In this document: piece after piece, positions 53,624 through 63,601 of the stretch | How positions within the stretch are numbered: the first letter of the stretch is position 1 | Layout of the letters: every line of letters begins with the position of its first letter | From: Vogesella sp. LIG4 | GTDB lineage: Bacteria > Pseudomonadota > Gammaproteobacteria > Burkholderiales > Chromobacteriaceae | Assembly (NCBI RefSeq): GCF_900090205.1 | Contig: NZ_LT607802.1 | Location: 3,998,879 to 4,062,878 of the forward strand | Length of the DNA stretch: 64,000 nt | Direction of reading: 5' to 3' | Position numbers and translations under genes: made by a program | Notes under the pieces: generated by a model | Database searches by the model: none | What the model was told of the DNA's origin: nothing | What the model saw: only the letters and a program-made list of their open reading frames with translations

Positions 53624-55749
53624 GCCTGCCCTACGCCAGTCACGGCGGCCTGCAGCTGCCGGCAAACAAACAGACCACCCGCGACACGCCCATCCGCCAG
53701 TTGCCGCTGCCACCGCTGCTGCAGATCACGCTGGCACAGTATGCCGACAGCGCCACCCAGCCCTGCGTGCAAGCCGGACAGAGCGTGCGCAAGGGGCAGT
53801 TGCTGGCACAACCGGCCGGGCCACAGGCCAGCGCCGTGCACGCGCCGACATCCGGCACCGTGCTGGCGATAGCCATGCAGCCCAGCGCCCACCCGGCAGC
53901 GTTGGCCGCACTCACCCTCACCCTGCAACCGGATGGCCGTGACAGCAGCATGCCGCCTTGCAGCCTGCCGGGCTGGCGCGAGGCCGACAGCCAGCAACTG
54001 CGCACTTTCCTGCAGCAGATGGGCATAGTCGCGCAGGAAAGCGGGCTGTTCCCGCCGGAACGCAGCGCCGGCAGCGCCACGCTGCTGGTAAACGGTGCGG
54101 AAAGCGCCCCCTACCGCAGCTGCGATGAGCGGCTGATGCAGGAGCGGGCCGCCGACATCGCCGCCGGCATCGAGATTGCCGCCCATGCGCTGCAAGCCGG
54201 CAGCGTGCTGATCGGCATTGACGATGACAAGCCGCAGGCCATCGCCGCCATGCAGCGTGCCTGTCAGGATAAACCCTGGCAGATAGTCGCCCTGCCCGCA
54301 CGCTACCCCAACGGCGACAGCCGGCAATTGATTCATGCCCTGACCGGGCTGGAAATTCCATACAGCGCCGACACCGCCGCACATGGCATGTACAGCCTGA
54401 ACGTGGACACGCTGTACGCCATCGCCCGCGCCGTACTGCATGGCGAGCCGCTGCTCAGCCGCATCGTTACCGTGGCAGGCGCCGTGAGCCAGCCCGGCAA
54501 CCTGGAGGTGCTGATCGGCACGCCACTGGACTGGCTGCTGCAACAAACCGGCCAGAAAACCGACAACCCCGAAGTCATCATGGGCGACCCGATGACCGGC
54601 TTTACCCTGCCGACGCTGGCCGTTGGCCTGGACAAGCACGGCAGCTGCCTGATCGCCAAGAGCAGCGACACCTTCCCGCCGCGCCCGGCGGCCATGCCCT
54701 GCATCCGCTGTGGCGAGTGCGCCAGCGTCTGCCCCACAGGGCTGCAGCCGATGGCGCTGTACCGCCTCACCCAGGCCGACAAGCTTGAGCAGGCGCAGCA
54801 ATGGCAATTGTTCGACTGCATCGAATGCAATGCCTGCAGCTACGTCTGCCCCAGCCAGATACCGCTGGTGGACGACTTCCGCCGTGCCAAGAGCATCATC
54901 CACAGCGGCGCGCAGGCCAGCCAGGCGGCGCAGCGCGCGCGCAGCCGGTTTACTTTCCGCCAGTTCCGCATCGAGCGCGACAAGGCGGAGAAAGCCGATC
55001 GCCTCGCCGCCCGTGCCGCCGAACAGGCCGCCAAGCGGGAGAACGCGCCAGCGGTAGCCAGCAGCACGGCACCCGAGGACCCGAAGAAGCAGGCCATCAT
55101 CGCCGCTGCCATGGCACGCGCCGCGGCACAACAGCAAGCCAGCCCGCTGGGCGACAGCCACAGCCAGGCACTGGACGACAGCAAGCAGGCGGCAATCAAG
55201 GCGGCCATGGAGCGCGCCGCCGCGCGCAAAGCAGCCGCGCAGCAGGCCGACAGCCCGGCTGCGGCCAACCCCGCCCCGGCTATCGGCATGGATGAAGCCA
55301 AGCAGGCGGCAGTCAAAGCCGCCATGGAACGCGCCGCCGCGCGCAAGGCGACAGCGCAGCAGGCCGACAGCCCGGCTGCGGCCAACCCTGCCCCGGCTAC
55401 CGGCATGGATGAAGCCAAGCAGGCGGCCGTCAAGGCCGCCATGGAACGCGCCGCCGCGCGCAAGGCGACAGCGCAGCAGGCCGACAGCCCGGCTGCGGCC
55501 AACCCTGCCCCGGCTACCGGCATGGACGAAGCCAAGCAGGCGGCAGTCAAAGCCGCCATGGAACGCGCCGCCGCGCGCAAGGCGACAGCTCAGCAGGCCG
55601 ACAGCCCGGCTGCGGCCAACCCTGCCCCGGCTACCGGCATGGATGAAGCCAAGCAGGCGGCCGTCAAGGCCGCCATGGAACGCGCCGCCGCACGCAAGGC
55701 AGCCGCGCAGCAGCCGGCACCACAGGATCAGCAGGGCCCGACAACATGA
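53620..55749 (+). CDS. rnfC: RnfC-like protein with degenerate flavin/NADH site and C-terminal repeats
   Basis: 709 residues from GTG 53620, overlapping the rnfB stop and preceded by GGAGG. The barrel-sandwich ([12 protein letters not shown]) and Fe-S parts are intact: C361/364/367/371 and C400/403/406/410. The segment that should read like GLGGAGFPTG, the glycine-rich FMN/NADH loop of RnfC and NuoF, reads [15 protein letters not shown] (135-149), and the following ECEP reads ESAP. Loss of these glycines predicts poor FMN/NADH binding. From about 519 the tail is five 39-residue Ala/Lys-rich repeats ([19 protein letters not shown] core). A repeat tail also occurs in E. coli RnfC. Confidence 0.88.
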   Translation: MSLPYASHGGLQLPANKQTTRDTPIRQLPLPPLLQITLAQYADSATQPCVQAGQSVRKGQLLAQPAGPQASAVHAPTSGTVLAIAMQPSAHPAALAALTLTLQPDGRDSSMPPCSLPGWREADSQQLRTFLQQMGIVAQESGLFPPERSAGSATLLVNGAESAPYRSCDERLMQERAADIAAGIEIAAHALQAGSVLIGIDDDKPQAIAAMQRACQDKPWQIVALPARYPNGDSRQLIHALTGLEIPYSADTAAHGMYSLNVDTLYAIARAVLHGEPLLSRIVTVAGAVSQPGNLEVLIGTPLDWLLQQTGQKTDNPEVIMGDPMTGFTLPTLAVGLDKHGSCLIAKSSDTFPPRPAAMPCIRCGECASVCPTGLQPMALYRLTQADKLEQAQQWQLFDCIECNACSYVCPSQIPLVDDFRRAKSIIHSGAQASQAAQRARSRFTFRQFRIERDKAEKADRLAARAAEQAAKRENAPAVASSTAPEDPKKQAIIAAAMARAAAQQQASPLGDSHSQALDDSKQAAIKAAMERAAARKAAAQQADSPAAANPAPAIGMDEAKQAAVKAAMERAAARKATAQQADSPAAANPAPATGMDEAKQAAVKAAMERAAARKATAQQADSPAAANPAPATGMDEAKQAAVKAAMERAAARKATAQQADSPAAANPAPATGMDEAKQAAVKAAMERAAARKAAAQQPAPQDQQGPTT
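55174..55749 (+). repeat. 117-bp tandem repeat in rnfC, about five units, each with one 11-mer motif
   Basis: Units begin at 55174, 55291, 55408, 55525 and 55642 (last one truncated). Units 2-4 are nearly identical at DNA level, with variation mostly at synonymous positions, indicating recent duplication or gene conversion. The 11-mer occurs at 55260, 55377, 55494 and 55611, always as Ala-Ala-Asn-Pro. Confidence 0.95.
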
Positions 55750-56600
55750 GCCAATACGCCCCCCACATCGCCCGAGCCACTACCGTCGCCACGCTGATGC
55801 GCAAGGTGTTGGTCGCATTGCTGCCGGGCATTGCCCTGTCAGTGTGGTTCAATGGCCCCGCGCTGTTATGGCAGCTGCCCCTGGCAAGCATTACCGCGCT
55901 GCTGGCCGAGGCGGCCATGCTGCGCATGCGCGGCCTCGCGCCGGCCCCGTTCCTGAAGGACCTGTCCGCCGTGGTCAGCGCCTGGCTGCTGGTGCTGTTC
56001 ATGTCGCCGCTGGCGCCCTGGTGGTTGATCGTGGTGGCAACACTGTTCGCCATCGTGGTGGCCAAGCAGTTGTATGGCGGCCTGGGCAATAACCTGTTCA
56101 ACCCGGCCATGGCCGGCCTGGCCGTGGCCGTGCTGGCCTTCCCGGCACATATGGCGGGCATGGATGCCTTGCCCGCCACAGCCAGCGCAGCAGGCTGGAT
56201 CGCCCTGGGCTGGCTGCTTGGCGGACTCTGGCTGTGGCAACAGAAAGTGATCAACTGGCAGGCACCGCTGGCCATGCTGGCCGCGGTCGGCGCCATGAGC
56301 GAGCTGCTGTGGCAGCTGGCACCGTCACACTCCGCCAGCCCGCTCTGGCAGCTGAGCCATGGCGGTCTCCTGCTGGCAGCCGGTTTCATCCTCACCGACC
56401 CGGTAACCTCTCCCTGGTTGCCGCGCGGCCGTCTGCTGTTCGGCCTGGCCGTGGGCCTGCTCACCGTGCTGCTGCGCGTGAACGGCGAAATTCAGGGCGC
56501 CATCGCTTTTGCGGTGCTAATCATGAACTGCGTCGTGCCGTTCATCGATAGACACACCTGGCCGAAAGCATTCGGCTACCGGGGAAAACGCCGTGGCTAG
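55746..56600 (+). CDS. rnfD: RnfD-like membrane protein lacking the FMN-attachment loop
   Basis: 284 residues, about nine membrane helices, related to RnfD/NqrB (KQLYGGLGNNLFNPAMAGLAV, FILTDPVTSPWLPRGRLLFG, AFAVLIMNCVVPFIDRHTWPKAFGYR). E. coli RnfD is about 350 residues; the difference is a roughly 60-70 residue segment between FPAHM and GWLLGGLWL. That segment normally carries the S/x-x-A-T threonine to which FMN is attached. Here only about ten residues fill the gap. The start overlaps the rnfC stop by 4 nt. rnfG and rnfE, which usually follow, are absent; nth comes 72 nt later. Confidence 0.88.
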   Translation: MSQYAPHIARATTVATLMRKVLVALLPGIALSVWFNGPALLWQLPLASITALLAEAAMLRMRGLAPAPFLKDLSAVVSAWLLVLFMSPLAPWWLIVVATLFAIVVAKQLYGGLGNNLFNPAMAGLAVAVLAFPAHMAGMDALPATASAAGWIALGWLLGGLWLWQQKVINWQAPLAMLAAVGAMSELLWQLAPSHSASPLWQLSHGGLLLAAGFILTDPVTSPWLPRGRLLFGLAVGLLTVLLRVNGEIQGAIAFAVLIMNCVVPFIDRHTWPKAFGYRGKRRG

Positions 56601-56672
56601 CCAGCCAGCAACAACGCAGCACTCCGCCGGCAACCTGCTTGCGGCCAACCTTTACCTGCCAGCCACCGAATC

Positions 56673-57305
56673 ATGAACGCCGCCAAACGCCTGCAGATCT
56701 TCGAGCGCCTGAAGGCGCACAACCCGCACCCCACCACCGAGCTGGAATACGCCAGCCCGTTCCAGCTGCTGATCGCCGTGCTGCTGTCGGCACAGGCCAC
56801 CGACGTGGGCGTCAACAAGGCCACCCGCGTGCTGTTCCAGGTGGCGCCCACCGCGCGCGCCATGCTGGCGCTGGGCGAGGAAGGCGTGAGCGACTACATC
56901 AAGACCATCGGCCTGTTCCGCACCAAGGCCAAAAACACCGTGGCCACCTGCCGCATCCTGGTGGAACAGTACGATGGCGAAGTACCGCAGACGCGCGAGG
57001 CGCTGGAGGCGCTGCCGGGGGTTGGCCGCAAGACCGCCAACGTGGTGCTGAATACTGCCTTCGGACAGCCTACCATTGCAGTAGATACTCATATTTTCCG
57101 CGTGGCCAACCGCACCCGCATCGCCCCCGGCAAGGACGTGCGCGAAGTGGAAGACAAACTGTTGCGCTACGTACCGGCGGAATACAAACTGGATGCCCAT
57201 CACTGGCTCATCCTGCACGGTCGTTACGTCTGCAAGGCACGCAAGCCGGAATGCGAGCGTTGTGTCATCGCCGACCTGTGCGAATACCCGGCAAAAACCG
57301 TATGA
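56673..57305 (+). CDS. nth: Endonuclease III
   Basis: 210 residues. The helix-hairpin-helix LPGVGRKTANVV carries catalytic K120, and D138 lies in VDTHIFRV, both at E. coli positions. The C-terminal 4Fe-4S ligands are C-x6-C-x2-C-x5-C (CKARKPECERCVIADLC). It removes oxidised pyrimidines from DNA. nth is commonly the last gene of rsx operons, but here it directly follows rnfD. The 11-mer motif (57020-57030) encodes the invariant Val-Gly-Arg of the HhH. Confidence 0.97.
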   Translation: MNAAKRLQIFERLKAHNPHPTTELEYASPFQLLIAVLLSAQATDVGVNKATRVLFQVAPTARAMLALGEEGVSDYIKTIGLFRTKAKNTVATCRILVEQYDGEVPQTREALEALPGVGRKTANVVLNTAFGQPTIAVDTHIFRVANRTRIAPGKDVREVEDKLLRYVPAEYKLDAHHWLILHGRYVCKARKPECERCVIADLCEYPAKTV

Positions 57306-57424
57306 TGACCACTGGCGATTGATATTCACGGTTTTGTCGCCAGCTTGGGCACAAACGGGGCAAGCGCCTCGTGGCAGCGCCCACTGGTACGGGCTGCCCA
57401 CTTCTGCATAAAGGATTGTTTCAG

Positions 57425-58906
57425 GTGAAGAGTTATACCCGCCTGGCCATTGCCAGCGCCCTGCTGGTGTCGCTGGTTGGCTGTGGCAAGATCGAAGCCC
57501 TGTTCAAGGACGAGAACAAGGGCCCCCAGGTAGCGGTGCCGGCCAAGGCGGACGGCAGCGTGCAGATGCTGTTGCCCGACTTCACCCAGCTGGTGGAGCG
57601 CGAAGGCCCTGCAGTGGTGAACATCCAGGCGGTGCGCAGCGACAACAGCCAGGCCTCTTCCAGCAGTGAGCTGCCGGTGCCGGTGCCGGAGGACGACCCG
57701 TTCTACGAGTTCTTCCGCCGCTACATGCCTAACCCGAACCAGCCGCCCGACCCGCAGCCCTCGGAAAGCATTTCCTTCGGCTCCGGCTTCATCCTGTCCA
57801 ACGACGGCTACATCCTGACCAATGCCCACGTCGTGGCCGGCGGCAGCCAGATCAAGGTGATGCTCACCGACAAGCGCGAGCTGCGCGCCAAGCTGGTGGG
57901 CCTGGACAAGCGTACCGACGTGGCCGTGCTGAAAGTGGAGGCCGCCAGCCTGCCCACCGTCAAGATCGGCTCCCCCAGCCAGCTGAAGGTGGGTGAATGG
58001 GTAGCCGCCATCGGTGCACCGTTCGGCTTCGAGAACACCGTCACCGCCGGCATCGTATCGGCCAAGGGCCGCAGCCTGCCGGACGAAAGCTATGTGCCCT
58101 TCATCCAGACCGACGTGGCGATCAACCCCGGCAACTCCGGCGGGCCGCTGTTCAACCTGCGCGGCGAAGTGGTGGGCATCAACTCGCAGATCTACAGCCG
58201 TTCCGGCGGCTTCATGGGCATTTCCTTCGCCATTCCGATCGACATCGCCATGAAAGTGGCCGAGCAGCTCAAGAGCAGCGGCAAGGTAAGCCGCGGCCAA
58301 CTTGGCGTGCACATCCAGGAAGTCACCCAGGAACTGGCGCAGTCCTTCGGCCTGGACCGCCCGCGCGGAGCGCTGGTGGTGCGCGTGGAGCCGAATGGCC
58401 CGGCCAGCCGTGCCGGCATCCACATCGGTGACATCATCCTGCGCCTGAACGGCCAGACCGTGGACAACTCGCGCGACCTGCCACGCATGGTGGGCGACCA
58501 GCCGCCGGGCACCCACATCAAGCTGGGCGTATGGCGCAAGGGCAACGAGCAGAACGTGGACGCCACGCTGGCGGAATTGGTAACCGACCAGGCAGCCCAG
58601 CCGGGTGAAGCCACCCCTGCCGTGCCGCAAAGCTTCCAGTTCGGCAAGCTGGGCCTGACCCTGGCCGAACTCACCGCCGACGACAAGCAGACCCTGGGGC
58701 TGCATGGCGGCCTGGTGGTGCAGAAGGCGCAGGGCGTGGCCGCCCAGGCCGGGCTGACCAGCGGCGACGTGATCATCGGCCTCAACCAGACCGAAATCAC
58801 CAGCATCAAGACTTTCGAGCGTGCACTGGCCAGCGCCAACGGCAATATCGCACTACTGGTGCGGCGTCAGGACAGTACGCTGTTCGTGCCCTTGCGCCTC
58901 AATTGA
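57425..58906 (+). CDS. Do-family (DegQ/MucD-type) serine endoprotease, predicted lipoprotein
   Basis: 493 residues from GTG 57425 (AAGGA 9 nt upstream). A signal peptide with lipobox LVGC near 19-22 suggests it is lipid-anchored in the periplasm, which differs from soluble DegP. The trypsin-like triad is H135 (TNAHVV), D165 (RTDVAVL) and S238 (NPGNSGGP), followed by two PDZ domains (about 290-380 and 400-490). It probably degrades or refolds misfolded envelope proteins. A Do protease beside rnf/nth has no obvious functional link. Confidence 0.9.
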   Translation: MKSYTRLAIASALLVSLVGCGKIEALFKDENKGPQVAVPAKADGSVQMLLPDFTQLVEREGPAVVNIQAVRSDNSQASSSSELPVPVPEDDPFYEFFRRYMPNPNQPPDPQPSESISFGSGFILSNDGYILTNAHVVAGGSQIKVMLTDKRELRAKLVGLDKRTDVAVLKVEAASLPTVKIGSPSQLKVGEWVAAIGAPFGFENTVTAGIVSAKGRSLPDESYVPFIQTDVAINPGNSGGPLFNLRGEVVGINSQIYSRSGGFMGISFAIPIDIAMKVAEQLKSSGKVSRGQLGVHIQEVTQELAQSFGLDRPRGALVVRVEPNGPASRAGIHIGDIILRLNGQTVDNSRDLPRMVGDQPPGTHIKLGVWRKGNEQNVDATLAELVTDQAAQPGEATPAVPQSFQFGKLGLTLAELTADDKQTLGLHGGLVVQKAQGVAAQAGLTSGDVIIGLNQTEITSIKTFERALASANGNIALLVRRQDSTLFVPLRLN

Positions 58907-58915
58907 TCTACCGAC

Positions 58916-59092
58916 CGCCCACATGGGCGGCTCAGGCTGCGGACAAGGAGCCCATTTACCTCCACCGGACCCGGCAAAGCCGGGCCGCTCCTGCCAAGCC
59001 TTTGCATCGGCAGCCTTTCTGTTTACAAAACAAAGTCCTTGCGCCGGGCGCAAGGACTTTGTCAGCATTCTCGGCCGCCCGCATGGGCGGCC
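58916..59092. repeat. Cluster of short intergenic hairpins before rraA
   Basis: CCGCCCACATGGGCGG (58916-58931) and CCGCCCGCATGGGCGG (59075-59090) bracket GGACCCGGCAAAGCCGGGCC (58967-58986) and the terminator-like stem ACAAAGTCCTTGCG/CGCAAGGACTTTGT (59030-59062). The last repeats the hairpin at 370-394. These look like accumulated REP-type hairpins in a 229-bp gap. Confidence 0.55.
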
Positions 59093-59135
59093 TTTTTTTG
59101 CCCATCACAACAAAAGCTGGCACCAAGGAGAAATC

Positions 59136-59615
59136 ATGAGCTTCCTCACTACCGATCTGTACGACGCCAACGAAGGCCAGGTAGCCGTACTACTGCCGAT
59201 GCTGCAAAGCTACGGCGCCCGCGCGCGCTTTTGCGGCCAGATCGTCACCCTGAAACTGTTCGAAGACAACACCCTGGTGCGCGAGGTACTAAGCGAGCCC
59301 GGCAAGGGCAAGGTGCTGGTGGTGGATGGCGGTGGCTCGCTGCGCTGCGCATTGCTGGGTGACCAGATTGCCGAACTGGCGGTGAAGAATCAGTGGGAAG
59401 GCGTGGTGATCCACGGCTGCATCCGCGACTCGGTGGCCATCAACGCGCTGCCGCTGGGCGTACGCGCGCTGGCCACCAACCCGAAGAAATCGGTGAAGCG
59501 TAACGAGGGCACTCGGGAACTGACGGTGAACTTCGGTGGCGTGGACTTCGTACCCGGCCAGTGGCTGTACGCCGACGAGGACGGCGTGCTGGTTTCCGCC
59601 ACCGCCCTGCTGTAA
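59136..59615 (+). CDS. rraA: RraA-family protein (ribonuclease E inhibitor / class II HMG aldolase fold)
   Basis: 159 residues from ATG 59136 (AAGGAG 6 nt upstream). [33 protein letters not shown] is the RraA core. The G-C-I-R-D and D..G.....A motifs also serve the aldolase activity known in this family, so RNase E inhibition and HMG/CHA aldolase are both open. Length matches RraA (161 in E. coli). Confidence 0.9.
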   Translation: MSFLTTDLYDANEGQVAVLLPMLQSYGARARFCGQIVTLKLFEDNTLVREVLSEPGKGKVLVVDGGGSLRCALLGDQIAELAVKNQWEGVVIHGCIRDSVAINALPLGVRALATNPKKSVKRNEGTRELTVNFGGVDFVPGQWLYADEDGVLVSATALL

Positions 59616-59645
59616 ACCTGCGCAGGCCGCTTGCGGCCAACCTTG

Positions 59646-60047
59646 TCAGGCGCTGCGGTCGTACTGGCGGTGGCGCCGGTGGCGCGGCAGCAGGGTCAGC
59701 ATGCGGATCCAGCCCAGCATGTCCTGGGTCCAGGTGTGGTCTTCCGGCTCCAGCTGCTCCGGGTTTTCCAGCGTGGCGGCGGTGAGGTCGATCTCGTCCG
59801 GCGAGGCTTCGTGGCGGTAACTGAGCGTGGTGCCGCAGCGCGGGCAGAAACCGCGCTGCACACCCATGGACGACTGGTAGTGCCGCACCTCGCCCTGCAA
59901 CTCCAGCTCCAGCGCCCGCACCGTGAACCAGGTGACGAACGGCGCGCCGCTGGCTAGCCGGCAGGAGGCGCAATGGCAGTGGGTGACGTGATAAGGTTGG
60001 CCGCGCAAGCGGTAGCGGACGGCACCGCACAGACATCTTCCTCGCAT
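59646..60047 (-). CDS. GFA/CENP-V-domain zinc protein
   Basis: 133 residues. Zinc cysteines C5, C7, C24, C26, C29, C68 and C71 follow the GFA pattern (CLCGAVRY, CHCASCR, FCPRCGT). The name derives from glutathione-dependent formaldehyde-activating enzyme, but most members have no proven activity. It is convergent with rraA; the gap holds a 11-mer motif (59632-59642). Confidence 0.88.
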   Translation of the reverse strand: MRGRCLCGAVRYRLRGQPYHVTHCHCASCRLASGAPFVTWFTVRALELELQGEVRHYQSSMGVQRGFCPRCGTTLSYRHEASPDEIDLTAATLENPEQLEPEDHTWTQDMLGWIRMLTLLPRHRRHRQYDRSA

Positions 60048-60126
60048 CGCGCATTCTCCGTGTCAAATCAGCCGGTTAGAAAACTATAGCCGGAAACGGC
60101 ACGTTTGCCAGCCCGCAGCGATGCAG

Positions 60127-60162
60127 CAAAAAATAAAGGCCCGACAAGATTGCCGGGCCTTT
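60127..60162 (-). terminator. Terminator of the pan operon
   Basis: AAAGGCCCG (60135-60143) pairs with CGGGCCTTT (60154-60162), followed on the minus strand by ATTTTTT, just 3' of panD. Confidence 0.88.
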
Positions 60163-60181
60163 GTCTTTCTGTGCTTAGCGC

Positions 60182-60562
60182 TTACGCCGGCTGTACCGGG
60201 GTAGCACCCATCAGTTCGGTCATCACGTTGTTCTCGTCTACGAACACCAGCTTGGGCGAGTGATTGGCCAGTTCGCTGTCTTCGTAGGCGGCGAAGGAGG
60301 CGATGATCAGCAGGTCACCCGGCGCGGCGCGGCGCGCGGCGGAACCGTTCACCGAGATCACACCCGAGCCACGCTCGGCACGGATGGCGTAGGTGGCAAA
60401 GCGCTCGCCATTGGTCACGTTCCAGATCTGCACCTCTTCGTATTCCTTGATATCGGCGGCTTCCAGCAGGTTTTCGTCGATGGCGCAGGAGCCGATGTAG
60501 TGCAGTTCGGCATGGGTGGTGGTAACACGGTGGAGCTTGGATTTCAGCATGGAACGCTGCAT
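60182..60562 (-). CDS. panD: Aspartate 1-decarboxylase
   Basis: 126 residues from ATG 60562 (AGGA 8 nt upstream), the exact length of the E. coli enzyme. The self-cleavage site is G24-S25 in YIGSCAI, which creates the pyruvoyl cofactor. It makes beta-alanine for pantothenate synthesis with PanC and PanB, encoded upstream on the same strand. About 200 nt, including a REP-like hairpin, separate it from panC. Confidence 0.97.
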   Translation of the reverse strand: MQRSMLKSKLHRVTTTHAELHYIGSCAIDENLLEAADIKEYEEVQIWNVTNGERFATYAIRAERGSGVISVNGSAARRAAPGDLLIIASFAAYEDSELANHSPKLVFVDENNVMTELMGATPVQPA

Positions 60563-60623
60563 GGCGGTCTTCCTTGGTACGCGCTTCCGCGCGTCAGATA
60601 TTTGACAACCCCCACTCGCGAAG

Positions 60624-60658
60624 CGAGGCTCCCTTGCAGGGCAAGGGCGGGGGGATTG
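60624..60658. repeat. Short REP-like hairpin, copy 2, with an adjacent CCCGGC hairpin
   Basis: GCGAGGCTCCCTTGC...GCAAGGGCGG repeats the element at 37609-37643. GGAGCCCGGCTctGCCGGGTCC (60700-60721) follows and resembles those at 7316-7332 and 58967-58986. Confidence 0.55.
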
Positions 60659-60760
60659 AGATTCAATGGCAAGGCTGCGCAAGCAATCACATCGCTGGAG
60701 GAGCCCGGCTCTGCCGGGTCCTGTAGCACCGCAGCAGAGCACTTTTCGCAGCCTGGCGCT

Positions 60761-61594
60761 TCAGCGCCTTACTTCGATATTGTCGATCAGCCGGGTCTTG
60801 CCCAGCCGTGCGGCGGCCAGCACCACCAGGCGCGGCTCGCCGGCGTGGGCGATCTCCAGGGTGTCGGCCTGGCGGATCTCCACGTAGTCCACGCGCCAGC
60901 CATGGGCGGCCAGATCGTCGCAGGCGGTTTTCTCCAGCGCCACGTAATTGCTGTCGCCAGCCTGCAGCGCATCGCGGATCGCCGCCAGGTTGCGGTACAG
61001 ACGCGGCGCTTCGGCGCGCTCGTCGGTACTGAGGTAGCCGTTGCGCGAGGACAGCGCCAGGCCGTCGTCGGCGCGGCCGGTATCCACCGGCACGATCTCG
61101 ATCGGCATGTTCAGGTCGTCCACCATGGCGCGGATCACATGCAGCTGCTGGTAATCCTTCTTGCCGAAGCAGGCCACGTCCGGCTGCACGATGTTGAACA
61201 GCTTGCTCACCACGGTGGCCACGCCGCGGAAGTGCCCCGGGCGGAACGCGCCGCACAGCTCGTTCTGGATATGCGGCGGCTCGACGTTGAAATCCTGCTT
61301 GATGCGCGGGTACAACTCGCGCTCGTCCGGGAAGAACAGCACGTCCACCCCGGCGGCGTCCAGCTTGGCGCAATCGTCGGCAAAAGTGCGCGGGTAGGCG
61401 TCGAAATCCTCACCCTGGCCGAACTGCAGGCGGTTGACGAAAATGCTCACCACCACCTGGTCGGCGTACTGGTGCGCGGCGGCCACCAGGGCCAGGTGGC
61501 CGGCATGCAGGTTGCCCATGGTGGGCACGAAGGCGATGCGGCCGGCGCTGCGGCGCCAGGCGCGAAGTTCGGCAATACTGCGGATGACTTGCAT
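60761..61594 (-). CDS. panC: Pantothenate synthetase
   Basis: 277 residues from ATG 61594. The nucleotidyltransferase HIGH-type motif MGNLHAGH gives H30 and H33, and ALSSRNGYL is the KMSKS-equivalent loop. It joins pantoate and beta-alanine using ATP. It starts 7 nt after panB, so it is cotranscribed. Confidence 0.97.
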   Translation of the reverse strand: MQVIRSIAELRAWRRSAGRIAFVPTMGNLHAGHLALVAAAHQYADQVVVSIFVNRLQFGQGEDFDAYPRTFADDCAKLDAAGVDVLFFPDERELYPRIKQDFNVEPPHIQNELCGAFRPGHFRGVATVVSKLFNIVQPDVACFGKKDYQQLHVIRAMVDDLNMPIEIVPVDTGRADDGLALSSRNGYLSTDERAEAPRLYRNLAAIRDALQAGDSNYVALEKTACDDLAAHGWRVDYVEIRQADTLEIAHAGEPRLVVLAAARLGKTRLIDNIEVRR

Positions 61595-61601
61595 GCTGAC
61601 C

Positions 61602-62393
61602 TCAGAAACAGTGTTCGGCCGCCGGGAAGGAACCATCCTTCACCGCGGCGACATAGCCGGCCACCGCACCCTGGATGCTGTGCGCCTCGGCCATGAAGTT
61701 CTTCACGAAACGGGCCTTCTTGCCCGGGTACACGCCCAGCACATCGTAGATCACCAGCACCTGGCCGGACACGTCCGGGCCGGCGCCGATGCCGATGGTG
61801 GGCACGCCGATTTCCTGGCTGATGCGTGCGGCCAACGCTGCCGGCACGCATTCCATCAGCACCAGGCTGGCACCGGCTTCGGCCAGCGCGCGGGCATCGG
61901 CCTGCAGGCGCTCGGCATCGCTCTCGCTCTTGCCCTGCACCTTGTAGCCGCCAAAGGTATTCACGAACTGCGGGGTGAGGCCGATGTGAGCACACACCGG
62001 CACGCCGCGCTGCACCAGGAAACGCACGGTTTCCGCCATGAAGGCACCGCCTTCGATCTTCACCATGTGAGCGCCGGCCTGCATCAGGCGGGCGGCATTG
62101 GCAAAGCCCTGCGCCGGGCTTTCCTGGTAGCTGCCGAACGGCATGTCGGCCAGCACCATGGCGCGCTTGGCGCCGCGGGCCACACAGCGGGTGTGGTATT
62201 CCATTTCCGGCATGCTGACCGGCAGGGTGGAGTCCTCGCCCTGCATCACCATGCCCAGCGAATCGCCGATCAGCAGGATGTCCACGCCGGCATCATCCAT
62301 CAGAGTAGAAAAACTGGCGTCGTAGCAGGTCAGCATGGCGATCTTCTGACCTTCCGCTGCCATGTGCTGCAGCGTGTTGACGGTGACTTTCAT
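61602..62393 (-). CDS. panB: 3-methyl-2-oxobutanoate hydroxymethyltransferase
   Basis: 263 residues. [30 protein letters not shown] is the PanB opening with the metal-binding aspartates, and [14 protein letters not shown] closes the active site. It makes ketopantoate with methylene-THF. First of the pan genes on this strand, 67 nt after the kinase gene. Confidence 0.97.
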   Translation of the reverse strand: MKVTVNTLQHMAAEGQKIAMLTCYDASFSTLMDDAGVDILLIGDSLGMVMQGEDSTLPVSMPEMEYHTRCVARGAKRAMVLADMPFGSYQESPAQGFANAARLMQAGAHMVKIEGGAFMAETVRFLVQRGVPVCAHIGLTPQFVNTFGGYKVQGKSESDAERLQADARALAEAGASLVLMECVPAALAARISQEIGVPTIGIGAGPDVSGQVLVIYDVLGVYPGKKARFVKNFMAEAHSIQGAVAGYVAAVKDGSFPAAEHCF

Positions 62394-62459
62394 ATTGTTG
62401 TGTGTCCTCGTTGCTTCCAGTGGCGAAACGCCGCTTGTGGCCGCGGTCGCGCACCGGGT

Positions 62460-63098
62460 TCAGAGCCCCTTGTTGAAGTAACTGCGCTGACCACGCATTT
62501 CCGTGATGCAGCGCAACAATAGCTCGAAATCTTCGTTGCCTTCAACCAGATCGAGGTTGTCGGTGTTCACGATCAGCAGCGGCGCCGCTTCGTAGTTGTG
62601 GAAGAAGGCGCTGTAGGCCTCGTGCATGCGCTGCACATAGCCTTCCGGCATCGGCGGCTGGTCGGTGGTGGCGGCGCGTGCGGCCAACCTGCCGGCCACG
62701 GTATCGGCCGAGGCCTGCAGGTAGATCACCAGATCCGGCACCGGATATTCCGGCAGGAAGCGCTGCACGATGCGGCGGTAGATGGCCAGCTCGTCGGCGT
62801 CCAGCGTCTTGCTGGCGAACAGCTCGTCCTTGTCGAACAGGAAGTCGGACACCAGCGGCGCAGCCAGCAAGTCGCCGTGCAGCATGTCGTGCGCGGCGTC
62901 GGCGCGCTGCATCAGGAAGGACAGCTGGGTAGCCAGCGCATGGTACGGCGGGTGGCGATAGAAGCGCGTCAGGAACGGGTTCTGCTCCGGTGCCTCGGCC
63001 AGCAGCCGTACCGACCAGTAATCCGCCAGCCGGCGGGCCAGTTGCGATTTACCGGCGCCGATCGGGCCTTCCACCACCACGTAGCGCAATTGCGTCAT
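62460..63098 (-). CDS. Deoxynucleoside kinase-family protein
   Basis: 212 residues. The P-loop GPIGAGKS is at 11-18. Residues 30-110 follow the deoxynucleoside kinase (dGK/dAK) pattern (EAPEQNPFLTRFY, SDFLFDKDELFA with D-R/K substrate loop). It phosphorylates deoxynucleosides for salvage. In many betaproteobacteria this gene sits between folK and panB, as here. Confidence 0.88.
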   Translation of the reverse strand: MTQLRYVVVEGPIGAGKSQLARRLADYWSVRLLAEAPEQNPFLTRFYRHPPYHALATQLSFLMQRADAAHDMLHGDLLAAPLVSDFLFDKDELFASKTLDADELAIYRRIVQRFLPEYPVPDLVIYLQASADTVAGRLAARAATTDQPPMPEGYVQRMHEAYSAFFHNYEAAPLLIVNTDNLDLVEGNEDFELLLRCITEMRGQRSYFNKGL

Positions 63099-63121
63099 GC
63101 CTTGTTCTCCAGACTGTCAGC

Positions 63122-63601
63122 TCACGCCAGGCGGCTTACGCCGCCGGCGTCCAGGTTGGCCGCAAGCTCGGCCGCGGTACCAAGTTCGCCGATGCGCCAT
63201 TCCGGCGCCATTTCTGCCAGCGGCAGCATCACGAAGGCGCGCTCGTGCATGCGCGGGTGCGGCAGGGTAAGAAATTCGTCGTGCTGGCTGACGCCTTCCA
63301 CCAGCAGCAGGTCCAGGTCCAGCACGCGCGGTGCGTTGCGGAAGGTGCGTACGCGGCCGAAATCCTGCTCCAGCCGCAGCAGGGCAGCCAGCAGCTCGGC
63401 CGGCGCCAGCGCGCTTTCCACTTCGCACACCGCGTTGATGAAGTCCGGCTGGTCGGCATAGCCCACCGGCGCGGTGCGGTAGCAGGACGAACGGCGCGTG
63501 AGGCGCACGCCCGGCAGCGCGGCAATGGCCGCCAGCGCTGCCTCCACCTGGGCGACCGGGTCATCCAGATTGCTGCCCAGCGCGATCACCGCACGCTTCA
63601 C
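63122..63601 (-). CDS. folK: 2-amino-4-hydroxy-6-hydroxymethyldihydropteridine pyrophosphokinase
   Basis: 159 residues from GTG 63601, which overlaps the pcnB stop (GTGA). ALGSNLDDPV opens the fold; LDLDLL and LPHPRMHERAFVMLPLAEMAP are HPPK signatures. It catalyses the pyrophosphoryl transfer in folate synthesis. An 11-mer motif (63154-63164) lies near the C-terminus as Ala-Ala-Asn. Confidence 0.96.
   Translation of the reverse strand: MKRAVIALGSNLDDPVAQVEAALAAIAALPGVRLTRRSSCYRTAPVGYADQPDFINAVCEVESALAPAELLAALLRLEQDFGRVRTFRNAPRVLDLDLLLVEGVSQHDEFLTLPHPRMHERAFVMLPLAEMAPEWRIGELGTAAELAANLDAGGVSRLA

Noticed and set aside
55174..55749. Regular 117-bp repeats considered as a CRISPR-like array
   Set aside because: The repeats are in frame in rnfC, have no unique spacers and encode a known type of Ala/Lys-rich tail.
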